DNA from: JAFDBW01 sp963723355
GTDB lineage: Bacteria > Desulfobacterota > Desulfuromonadia > Desulfuromonadales > BM103
NCBI GenBank assembly: GCA_963723355.1
Contig: CAVRQQ010000005.1
Coordinates: 1 to 64,000, forward strand
DNA length: 64,000 nt
Direction: 5' to 3'
Shown: one piece after another, positions 37,172-44,596 of the stretch
Layout: every line of letters begins with the position of its first letter
How positions within the stretch are numbered: position 1 is the stretch's first letter
The notes under the pieces: model-generated
Database searches by the model: none
What the model was told of the DNA's origin: nothing
The model's input: the letters and a program-made list of their open reading frames with translations, nothing else
Made by a program: the position numbers and the translations under genes

Positions 37172-38010
37172 CGTCCGAACCTCCGCAAAATTGCGCTCTC
37201 ACAAAACAGGATAACCATGGCCAACGCGAAAACTGCCATTCCGGCAAACTCATGAAAAAATCCCTCAGCCGCAGCAGCGCCGTAACGGCTGGCCAAAACT
37301 CCCGTAACAATAACCCTTATCATGTTGGTCACGATTGCAACCGGAACCGCGGAAATGATGAGAATTGTTCTTTTTACAGTTGTTTTTTGTGAAAGAAATG
37401 CCAGGGCGATTGCCAGGGTCACAAGTGACATCAGCGAACGCAGACCGCTACAGGCATCGGCCACTTCAAGTACCGTCTGCGGGAACATGATGATATTCCC
37501 CTGGCTCACAACAGGAACGCTGAGGATTTTAAGCACAGCAACCGACGCTTTGGTGACCAGAAGCTTTAATGGGAAAGCGAGTGAATCGTAAACAATATAA
37601 GGTAGTGGCACCATGAAGATCAGAAAAGCAATCGGCAGGGAAGCCAGGCGGAGGATTCCCCACCCAAACCAGTAGAGGACGATGCCGGCCAGTAGAACAA
37701 CCAGGGAGGCCCGCATGGTGAAATATTCGGTGCCGATATATCCCAACACCAGCAGCAGCAGGCTGCCAATGACGACAAGCAACCCGGCATTGCTGGGACG
37801 TACTGGTGACACTTTCAACTCAGCCCAGTTCTGGGACAAAAAGTAGGCTGATATCACCGGGACCAGAAAGCCATGAGAGTAGTTGGGGTCATTGTACCAG
37901 TCACCAACCATTGCGGGGATGACGGACGCATAGGCCGCACCGATGGCAACCAGCAGGAACAGCAGATTGATCTTGGGAAAGTCTGTAAGATGATCGAGTT
38001 TTGATTCCAA
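37168..38010 (-). CDS. xrtA: exosortase A
   Basis: The start is a TTG (38010) preceded by GAGGG. The 280-residue protein has about eight membrane helices. The exosortase catalytic residues are present: C187 in ADACSGLRSLMS, with R191 in the same motif, R232 in NMIRVIVTG and H253 in FFHEFAGM. Exosortases cut PEP-CTERM tails from surface proteins, a bacterial analogue of sortase. It heads the operon xrtA-epsI-prsK-prsR. No protein with a PEP-CTERM tail is encoded in the window, so substrates must lie elsewhere. Confidence 0.95.
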   Translation of the reverse strand: MESKLDHLTDFPKINLLFLLVAIGAAYASVIPAMVGDWYNDPNYSHGFLVPVISAYFLSQNWAELKVSPVRPSNAGLLVVIGSLLLLVLGYIGTEYFTMRASLVVLLAGIVLYWFGWGILRLASLPIAFLIFMVPLPYIVYDSLAFPLKLLVTKASVAVLKILSVPVVSQGNIIMFPQTVLEVADACSGLRSLMSLVTLAIALAFLSQKTTVKRTILIISAVPVAIVTNMIRVIVTGVLASRYGAAAAEGFFHEFAGMAVFALAMVILFCESAILRRFGR

Positions 38011-38155
38011 TGGATTACACCCTCATCTGTATTTATAAATGCATACACTCGTCACTCTAACATAATCACATAAAGCTTTCCATAGTCTAAAGGTGCGGAA
38101 CTACAAAACTTTAATTAGCGGCAGAAGAACGCAGATAGGCCAGAGAAAGCCAGAA

Positions 38156-38360
38156 TTAGTTTATTCCCAGTATGTGTTCGATGATCCGTTCAGCAGCGTG
38201 ACCATCCCATTTCTCAGGGATTCTGCCCTGCTTTACATTGCCTCTGGGGATTTTTGGGATCTGCGTCCTTATTTCATCCGGCTGATTGCCGACCATGACA
38301 TTGGTGCCAACTTCACGGGTGATCTAGTGTTCAATCTCGGCTGGTTCTGGTTTTTATTGC
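38156..38360 (-). pseudogene. remnant of UDP-GlcNAc 2-epimerase (wecB-like) C-terminus
   Basis: On the minus strand the last 56 codons read an epimerase tail: ITREVGTNVMVG (the GTN motif of WecB), then QGRIPEKWDGHAAERI and a stop at 38156-38158. An in-frame TAG (38324-38326) precedes ITREVG. Farther upstream the frame is lost in a stretch that still resembles the preceding NKTERPxEIE segment. The rest of the gene is absent. WecB genes are usual members of exosortase A exopolysaccharide loci, so this is probably a leftover of such a gene just upstream of xrtA. Confidence 0.75.
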
Positions 38361-38460
38361 CAGTGTCAGAAAACTTTACAGTTGGTTGATAAGCTGTTGA
38401 TATCTATAAATATGTACCACCGGGGCCGTGTATCCACTTGATTTTAGGTTGTTTTAATAT

Positions 38461-38477
38461 TTGGTATTTATATTGCA
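38461..38477 (+). promoter_or_regulatory. sigma-54 (-24/-12) promoter candidate
   Basis: TTGGTATTTATATTGCA fits the sigma-54 pattern, with GG at 38463-38464 and GC at 38475-38476 and exactly 10 bases between. Flanking TTGG and TTGCA match the consensus. The predicted start near 38488 leaves a leader of about 88 bases before the Tat-signal gene. The sigma-54 activator PrsR is encoded in the same locus. Confidence 0.6.
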
Positions 38478-38575
38478 GGTATAAAGGTAAGTATTAACGA
38501 TACCTTGCGCAAATAAAAATGTTTGCATTTGGCTTCTAGTCTATTAGAGTTATGTTTAGTGAGGGTACAGATAAA

Positions 38576-38995
38576 ATGGAGACTAAAAAGGTTTCAGAGC
38601 AGCAGTTGACAAACAATTGCGATGATTCCGAATCCAAGGTCACTGAAGGATCAGTCACTTCACGGCGGACGTTTACTCGCAATGTGTTGATTGGAAGCGC
38701 CGTACTGTTGACTCTGAGTAATCGAAGTGCATGGGGTAATAGCCCAGTATGTTTCTCCACCAATTTGCTGATGTCATACGGGACCGGGCAGGCTTCAGCG
38801 CTCACAACCGAGGAGCAGCAAGAGATTAATGACTATGAAGATTTTCTCAATGACAGCAATAACAATATTATTAATGTATATGAAGATATAAACGGTGATA
38901 CGTGTTACGAAATAGGTTCGTCTGATGAAGACGGTCTTAATTTAGAAGACATATGGTTCTATGATCCGGAAAAAGGTTCTATGGTCAGAAAATAA
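38576..38995 (+). CDS. small Tat-signal protein, candidate substrate of the kinase cassette
   Basis: I choose ATG 38576 (GAGGG 10 bases upstream) over the in-frame ATG at 38552, giving 139 residues. Residues 1-28 are a polar, acidic leader. A strong Tat motif SRRTFTR (29-35) and hydrophobic stretch (36-48) follow, ending RSAWG. The mature part is short and very acidic, rich in Asn, Asp, Ser and Tyr (for example EINDYEDFLNDSNNNI), with a Ca-loop-like DINGDTCYE and two Cys. I recognise no family. It precedes PqqD-, HprK- and nucleotidyltransferase-like genes on the same strand, which makes it the natural candidate substrate. The unusually long leader before RR could be a recognition sequence. 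Confidence 0.7.
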   Translation: METKKVSEQQLTNNCDDSESKVTEGSVTSRRTFTRNVLIGSAVLLTLSNRSAWGNSPVCFSTNLLMSYGTGQASALTTEEQQEINDYEDFLNDSNNNIINVYEDINGDTCYEIGSSDEDGLNLEDIWFYDPEKGSMVRK

Positions 38996-39130
38996 TAATT
39001 TATAGAGTCCATAACTTAATTTTACATCAGAATTTTCTCAGACCTCTTCCGACTAAAGTTTTCCCTCCCCTAAACTCATTTTTATGCATATATTGACACT
39101 AATGATTTTCACTATCCTGTAGGACATACA

Positions 39131-39400
39131 ATGAAATGGCGAGCCTGTTCACAGGGTCAAACTTACGATAGCGGCGATGGTTTAGTCGTTTATTTTGACC
39201 CCGCTAGTGGTAGAACACATCTGATCAACGAAGTCGCTGATTGGTTGCTGGCAGAGTTGGCAATTAATTCCCTTACAACTGAACAAATTCTTAGCCACTT
39301 TATGTCTCATTCTCTGGAGATCACAGGTTCAGAGGCAGAAGAACTGGTGACAGCTCAGATCCGTGCCTTACAGTCTTTTGATCTAATTGAAGTTTGCTAG
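39131..39400 (+). CDS. PqqD-like peptide chaperone (HPr-rel-A system type)
   Basis: The 89-residue protein resembles PqqD/RRE domains: strands in YDSGDGLVVYFDPASGRTHLINEVADWLL, then helices with LTTEQILSHF and a final helix-strand QSFDLIEVC. PqqD-like domains hold leader peptides for modifying enzymes in RiPP pathways. An AGGA lies 5 bases upstream of the ATG. The stop directly abuts the kinase start. It fits the PqqD family linked with HprK-related kinase A systems (TIGR04353, cited from memory). Confidence 0.82.
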   Translation: MKWRACSQGQTYDSGDGLVVYFDPASGRTHLINEVADWLLAELAINSLTTEQILSHFMSHSLEITGSEAEELVTAQIRALQSFDLIEVC

Positions 39401-40321
39401 ATGCAACAACTTAAAGACATGAGTGATAAAGAGGCTCATCATGCTCTGGCAAGAGGCGAGTTACGCCTTAAAGTCGGGCCATTTACTTATTGTATTCAGA
39501 GTAGCGAATCTATTGTATTTGAAGGCCTGCGAAGATTATATGCGGATTTTCAGTTATCGCCTGCCGAAAACTTCTCTGATTACCATCTATCACTTCGTCC
39601 TGCTAATCTGATCCAAAAGTGGCGGAAGAAAATTGATTTCTACTCTGATGGCCAACGGCCATTTAACCGAATTGAAGCTAAACATGCTTATGCTTTTCTG
39701 GAATGGGGCATGAATTGGTGTGTTTCAACCGGTTCAAACGAATATCTGAAATTGCATGCAGCAGTTCTATCAAAGAACGGTATTGGACTCATTTTGCCGG
39801 GGTTGCCGGGAGTTGGAAAAAGCACTCTTTCTGCGGCTCTCTGCCTATCCGGGTGGCGCGTCCTTTCCGATGAACACGCCCTTATTCCTTTTAATACTCA
39901 CAAGCTGGTCCCCCTATGCCGCCCTATCAGTCTGAAGAATAAATCAATCGATGTCATCAGGAACTTTACCTCCCGAGTGGTGCTGGGCCCGATATCACTG
40001 GATACTCACAAAGGGACAGTGGCGCACATGAAAGCGGATCTGGCATCAGACAGTCATGACCCGAAGTTGGTCCCCGCTCATCTGATAATTTTCCCCCGTT
40101 ACTCACCAGAGTCAAAGCTGATTCTAAAAAAGAAACCAAAAACAGAGGCATTTATGTTCGCCGGTTTGCATTCGTTCAACTATGGTTTGTTATCCCAATT
40201 AGGTTTTGAGACAATGCGTACTCTCATGGAGGCCGTGAACTGTTATGACCTGACATACTCTGAACTGGATGAAGCTTTGCTGGTAATCGATAAGATTGTA
40301 TCAGAGGCGAGCAGTTCTTGA
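39401..40321 (+). CDS. HprK-related kinase A
   Basis: The 306-residue protein has the HPr-kinase/PEP-carboxykinase-like nucleotide fold: LKLHAAVLS before strand 1, Walker A GLPGVGKST (residues 134-142) and LSDEHALIP (D157-E158) as metal site. It lacks the N-terminal and ring-forming parts of genuine HprK and no HPr is nearby. The same fold is used by lasso-peptide kinases such as PadeK and ThcoK, which phosphorylate precursor peptides. It starts at the base after the PqqD stop and ends by overlapping the nucleotidyltransferase start. It probably phosphorylates the small Tat protein or another held peptide, which is inference. Confidence 0.85.
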   Translation: MQQLKDMSDKEAHHALARGELRLKVGPFTYCIQSSESIVFEGLRRLYADFQLSPAENFSDYHLSLRPANLIQKWRKKIDFYSDGQRPFNRIEAKHAYAFLEWGMNWCVSTGSNEYLKLHAAVLSKNGIGLILPGLPGVGKSTLSAALCLSGWRVLSDEHALIPFNTHKLVPLCRPISLKNKSIDVIRNFTSRVVLGPISLDTHKGTVAHMKADLASDSHDPKLVPAHLIIFPRYSPESKLILKKKPKTEAFMFAGLHSFNYGLLSQLGFETMRTLMEAVNCYDLTYSELDEALLVIDKIVSEASSS

Positions 40322-41403
40322 ATCCACTTCTAATAAAAATACTCAACGATCCACATCAATGCTCCCAACTAAGGCTGGAGCAGTGGGAAGTTCTCATTCC
40401 TCAAGCTCGGATTGCTTCATTGTTATCAACACTTTATGTGTTGTTCGAAAAAAAGGGGCTACTGAGCAGTATTCCGGAGCGTCCCAGGGCACACTTGTTT
40501 TCAGATTGGGTGTTTCATGAAAATCAAGTCCAGACACTAAAATATGAATTAAAGTGGCTACAGCGCGCGTGTGGCAAAGCTGGCGTGAAATTAATACTAT
40601 TGAAGGGAGCCGCGTATATTGCGGGCAATCTACCGGCAGCACAGGGACGGTTAATCGGAGATATTGATCTCCTGGTCCCCCTAGAAAAGATCCGACATTT
40701 TGAATCTATCCTGGCCGAGTTTGGCTGGGAACCCGGTAAACAGGATACTTATGATGAACGATATTTTCGTAAGTGGATGCATGAAATACCACCCCTTGGA
40801 CATATTGAACGTGGTTCCGTACTGGATGTCCACCACACGATTCTGCCGCCGACAGCAAAACTCAAGCCTGATGCAAAAAAGCTGTTTGAGGCCACACAGG
40901 AGATAACCCCAGGCATTTGGGTTCTTGCTCCTGCAGATATGGTGATCCATAGCGCCACGCATCTATTTCACGAAGGTGAATTTGATCATGGCCTGCGAGA
41001 TTTACTCGATTTGGATCGTCTGCTACGCCACTTTGGTGAAACAGAGGATCAATTCTGGGCTCACCTGTTGCCTCGCGCTGCAGAACTGCACCTGCAGAGA
41101 CCACTTTATTATGCGCTACGCTATGTAAGGTACTTTTTCCATACCCCCATGCCTTCAGCAGTCCTGGAATTGGCTGACACACAAAAACCGGGTTTTCTGA
41201 CTGCACGAATTATGAATTTTTGTTTCTTGCGGGCGTTTCGGCCCAACCATCCAAGCTGTGAAACACGGTGGAGCGCTATCGCGAGGTTTGCACTGTATGT
41301 GCGTTCTCACTATCTGCGTATGCCCATGTACCTGTTGTTGCCACACTTGATCAGAAAAGCCTTTATGAGGTATTTCCTCAAGCAAAACAATGATGAAAAC
41401 TAA
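40318..41403 (+). CDS. NTP_transf_5 family nucleotidyltransferase
   Basis: The start is TTG 40318, overlapping the kinase stop (TTGA). The 361-residue protein shows LILLKGAAY (92-100) and the nucleotidyltransferase active site GDIDLLV (114-120), then IERGSVLDVHHTILPP with the third acidic residue, and a helical C-terminal half. This family (PF14907) includes PadeN-like enzymes beside lasso-peptide kinases. By its motifs it should transfer a nucleotidyl group, perhaps onto the phosphate added by the kinase. Its partner order kinase then transferase is the same as in those clusters. The substrate here is unknown. Confidence 0.85.
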   Translation: MNPLLIKILNDPHQCSQLRLEQWEVLIPQARIASLLSTLYVLFEKKGLLSSIPERPRAHLFSDWVFHENQVQTLKYELKWLQRACGKAGVKLILLKGAAYIAGNLPAAQGRLIGDIDLLVPLEKIRHFESILAEFGWEPGKQDTYDERYFRKWMHEIPPLGHIERGSVLDVHHTILPPTAKLKPDAKKLFEATQEITPGIWVLAPADMVIHSATHLFHEGEFDHGLRDLLDLDRLLRHFGETEDQFWAHLLPRAAELHLQRPLYYALRYVRYFFHTPMPSAVLELADTQKPGFLTARIMNFCFLRAFRPNHPSCETRWSAIARFALYVRSHYLRMPMYLLLPHLIRKAFMRYFLKQNNDEN

Positions 41404-41494
41404 CATCTTCAGACGTCTGCGATAAAAAATGGATTATTGGTACCTGGCCTAGAGGAGAAAACGCCCGCCCTTCAACTAAGCCAAACCTGTCACG
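41404..41494. other. junction between cassette and decayed EPS gene
   Basis: This short gap follows the nucleotidyltransferase stop. No repeat, transposase or att-like site is visible that would explain how the cassette came to lie between EPS remnants. No clear terminator is seen. Confidence 0.35.
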
Positions 41495-41750
41495 ACAGAA
41501 CTTGCATCGACAAGGCTTCATTGGTCACCGGACCGGGTAATTGACGGGTTGGCCTGGTCCGGTAATAGATGAAGCCATTGAGCTCCTCTCTTTTGGACCA
41601 GTTCTCCTTGCAGTTTTCTTCGTGCATGGGTGAGGTCAGAATCACAGGATGAGAGCCCATGTTGCGCTAGACACGGACCAGGTTCTAACTCTGGAGGGCG
41701 TAGCCGCTGTGCAGAGGCAGGCTATGATCGAGGAGATGGAGGATGTTTAT
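41495..41750 (-). pseudogene. remnant of exosortase A-associated glycosyltransferase N-terminus
   Basis: On the minus strand the frame reads ILHLLDHSLPLHSGYALQS, then a TAG (41685-41687), NLVRV, another TAG (41667-41669), and continues HPVILTSPMHEENC to FIYYRT. This is the start of the Daro_2409-type glycosyltransferase (TIGR04063) usual in exosortase A loci, with its HxxDHSxPxxSGY opening. The codon where the start should be reads ATA (41748-41750), and the rest of the gene is gone. It adjoins the TIGR03790 gene and belongs to the EPS operon orientation. Confidence 0.75.
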
Positions 41751-41761
41751 GAATAGTCCGC

Positions 41762-42994
41762 TTATTGCTTCTTGAACGGCCGATACAGAGGATCGCCGAC
41801 CAGGATCATTTGCCACGACAAGTACGGAAGACTCAGAAAATAGGCTTCGCCAAGCGTATAGTAGCTATCGGTCAAAAATCGGAAGAACAGTTCAGGTATC
41901 GGGAAAGCCGACAGGTAAGGCTCCGCGACGGGGCCGATGGTGGCCGCAGCGCCGTCTTCCAGCATGCTTTTACACCAGTACCTGCCCTTGCCTTTCAAGT
42001 TCTGACACTCCTGGCTGGCGATGTGGAAGCCGACAGCACCCGGCACCCAGTCGAAGGCGTCGATATAGCGCGACAGGCTGTACCAGCCGGCATAGAGCGA
42101 CGCGTTGGGAGCTTCACCCGGCTGAAACAATGCCTGTTGGTCGTTGACGACAACCTTGATCTGCCTTGACCTGAGATGCTCGGCGGCCATATGCAGGGAG
42201 TTGTCGTAGAAACCGTTGCCTGTGAGCTTCTTCTGCGAATCTGGCCTGGCCCAGCGTGCATCGAAATAGGCTGTGCCCTGCAAACCCGTCGCCTCGGCTG
42301 CCAAGCTATCATCGATAATTCGTCGTACAATCTCGCCGGATGGCCCATCCAGCCGCGCGACTATCAGCACGTCGGGCTTGGCGACCGGCAACGTCTTTCC
42401 TTGAAAGCCCACGAAAAAAGGATTGGGCAGCCATCTCTTTAATGGATATGTCCCGGCCTTCACCAGGGCCAGTTCCGAGTCGACCGCCGCATGCTGCTCA
42501 CTTTTGCCAATGTCCCTGACTTGCTGCTCCAGCAAGGCGATCCGTTGCTTCAGATTCTTGACCTCATCCCCTTGTGACTCTTTAAGAGTTTTCAGCTGTG
42601 CCTTCAGGGCTGCCAACTCCCGCCGGACTGCCTCCAGCTCCTTCGTTTCGGAACGGGTCTGTTCTGGGGCAGCGACCTTCAGAGGAACGCCGAACATCGT
42701 CACCAGACAACGAATCTCGCTCTTACCCTGCCGTCTGTCCAGAAATTCCCGCACCGGCCCAGCAATCTCCTCTTCATAAGCCCTGCGCGAACATTTCTCC
42801 TTGCTGCTCGTGTTGATGCGGATCAAGTTCTCTTCGGGGATCCCCCGCTGCTTCATGTAGTATCGCGCCAGCTTGACGCTGTCTGTCACGAAATGGTTGG
42901 CAACCACAGCTACTTCGGCCGGTTCGAGCGCGAAGCTTAAAATCGGAGAAAATCCCACAAGCAGAATGAAAACCGCTTGCAACGATCGCTTCAT
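41762..42994 (-). CDS. TIGR03790 family secreted protein
   Basis: The 410-residue protein has a signal peptide (MKRSLQAVFILLVGFSPILSFA|LEP) and the TIGR03790 opening VAVVANHFVTDSVKLARYYMKQRGIPEENLI with GVPLKVAA. A coiled-coil insert (about residues 118-170, EVRRELAALKAQLKTL-like) interrupts it. The last part contains GAVGFHIAS and GAAATIGPVAEPYL, then LVGDPLY, which recall a caspase/gingipain-like fold. The family is linked with exosortase and cyanobacterial/planctomycete secretion systems, and its function is unknown. It begins the downstream end of the EPS operon. Confidence 0.85.
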   Translation of the reverse strand: MKRSLQAVFILLVGFSPILSFALEPAEVAVVANHFVTDSVKLARYYMKQRGIPEENLIRINTSSKEKCSRRAYEEEIAGPVREFLDRRQGKSEIRCLVTMFGVPLKVAAPEQTRSETKELEAVRRELAALKAQLKTLKESQGDEVKNLKQRIALLEQQVRDIGKSEQHAAVDSELALVKAGTYPLKRWLPNPFFVGFQGKTLPVAKPDVLIVARLDGPSGEIVRRIIDDSLAAEATGLQGTAYFDARWARPDSQKKLTGNGFYDNSLHMAAEHLRSRQIKVVVNDQQALFQPGEAPNASLYAGWYSLSRYIDAFDWVPGAVGFHIASQECQNLKGKGRYWCKSMLEDGAAATIGPVAEPYLSAFPIPELFFRFLTDSYYTLGEAYFLSLPYLSWQMILVGDPLYRPFKKQ

Positions 42995-43043
42995 AGCAAC
43001 CTTCCAGGCTTTTTTAGGTGACGTTCATGCCTGCCAGAGTCAA

Positions 43044-44411
43044 TCATCTTTGCAGCAGACCCTGTTGTGCGACCTTCGAAATCACGTAACGATGCTTGCC
43101 CGAAGCTTCACGGGGAACCGTGTCAACCCGGTCGACTGTGACCTTGACACTATCGCCCATGCGCTTTCGGATGCCGGTTCTGATCCGATCATCGCCGTCG
43201 GCGGGGTAGAGCGACGGTATGATCTTGACCAGTATCTGCACATCTTCCAGGGCGTGCTGGATAATCTTGAATTCATCAACGCCCTCGATATCCCGCACGA
43301 TGTAGATCACCGAGAGGGCATGCTGCCACCGGCCGTCCGGAGTAACTACGAAATCGGTGGTCCGACCACGGATTTTCTGCATGGTCGAAAAGCCTCGCCC
43401 ACAAGGACAGGCGCCTGACCCAGGTTGCGCCACATCGCCGGTCCGGTAGCGAATCAACGGCATACCCCAGGCGTCAAGGTGAGTCAGGACAATTTCGCCA
43501 TCCTCCCCAGCACCCGTGGAGCCTTCATCTTGCACAAACTCAACCACGTAATTTGGGTCCATGATGTGGTAGCGGCCCTCTCGACATTCGTGGGACACAA
43601 AACCGCCTTCGCGGCTGCCGTAGCCATCCGCAACTGGAATACCGCCAAAATGGGAGCTGATCGATTGACGCTGATGATCATAGAGCAATTCGGCCGTTGC
43701 AAAGACAACCTGCACTCCTAGATCAGTCAGGGACCGCCCCTGGTTGGCAGCCATCTGGCCGAACAGGTCGATAGTACTCGGGTAGCCGAATAGGCATTTC
43801 GGCCGGAACCGCTCGAATGCTGCTATAATCCCGGCGACATTCTCCTCGGAGATGTCAAAAGCACTGATCAGCAGTTCATTAGTCAATTTGTCCCTAAACT
43901 CCTTCATACGGTCCTGACGGGTCGCCTCGACAGGAGACCCCCACAGGTAGAGCTCCCTGTCGCCGACATCAACCCCCCACCAGCGATGGGTCAGCATACG
44001 CGCGGCCTTATCCATGCCTTGACGGCGTCTGTCGAAATAAAAGATCAAGGGTTCTCCCGAAGATCCCCCGGTATTGTAGCGCTGCAACCCGCCAGGGCTT
44101 TCAGTCCAGGTCATCTGATCAAGATTGGCTTTGATCTCCGCTTTGGTCAGCAGTGGAAGCCTTGTCAAATCTTCGACGGAGCTCATCTTCCGCGGATCGA
44201 AGCCGGCCCTTGCATACCGATCGGCGTAAAAAGGAATATTCGTTGCGGCGTGCATCAGCAGATTGCGCAGCTTTTGGAAACGCAGTTCCTCGATTGCAGA
44301 CGAGTTCAGCCACTGTTGCTCCTCGAGTTCTTCTAAGAACTGAAAGGTCTTGCGCCTGAAAATCTGCTCATGCAGCGGGTAGATGATTTTACGAACCAGA
44401 ATCGGAAGCAT
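43044..44411 (-). CDS. phenylacetate-CoA ligase/CapK-like adenylate-forming protein
   Basis: The 455-residue protein is in the AMP-binding superfamily, close to CapK-like proteins of polysaccharide clusters. It shows YNTGGSSGEPLIFYFD (the P-loop-like adenylate motif, about 114-129), YGSREGGFVSHEC, GEIVLTHLDAWGMPLIRYRTGD and a C-terminal small domain with DFVVTPDGR. Whether it activates a carboxylate for polymer decoration is not known. It is encoded between the TIGR03790 protein and the asparagine synthase, all minus strand, and is probably cotranscribed. Confidence 0.87.
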   Translation of the reverse strand: MLPILVRKIIYPLHEQIFRRKTFQFLEELEEQQWLNSSAIEELRFQKLRNLLMHAATNIPFYADRYARAGFDPRKMSSVEDLTRLPLLTKAEIKANLDQMTWTESPGGLQRYNTGGSSGEPLIFYFDRRRQGMDKAARMLTHRWWGVDVGDRELYLWGSPVEATRQDRMKEFRDKLTNELLISAFDISEENVAGIIAAFERFRPKCLFGYPSTIDLFGQMAANQGRSLTDLGVQVVFATAELLYDHQRQSISSHFGGIPVADGYGSREGGFVSHECREGRYHIMDPNYVVEFVQDEGSTGAGEDGEIVLTHLDAWGMPLIRYRTGDVAQPGSGACPCGRGFSTMQKIRGRTTDFVVTPDGRWQHALSVIYIVRDIEGVDEFKIIQHALEDVQILVKIIPSLYPADGDDRIRTGIRKRMGDSVKVTVDRVDTVPREASGKHRYVISKVAQQGLLQR

Positions 44412-44596
44412 GATATCAGAATCCCTCCATGAATTGTATGCCAGACTGTTGGAAATCTTTGCAAATTTCGCGCCGGACCCAAGCGATCAATGCAATCAGC
44501 CATGGGCGGCCGCCCCCGGTAAAGGGCTGCTGGCGGAGAGCCCGCTGCAAGGGGTGGGGACGGTGTCTGGCTGCCTCGGCAAAGCACGTCTTGTCC

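Noticed and set aside
38093..38389. A 98-codon plus-strand open frame
   Set aside because: It is the shadow of the wecB-like remnant on the minus strand and has no ribosome binding site.
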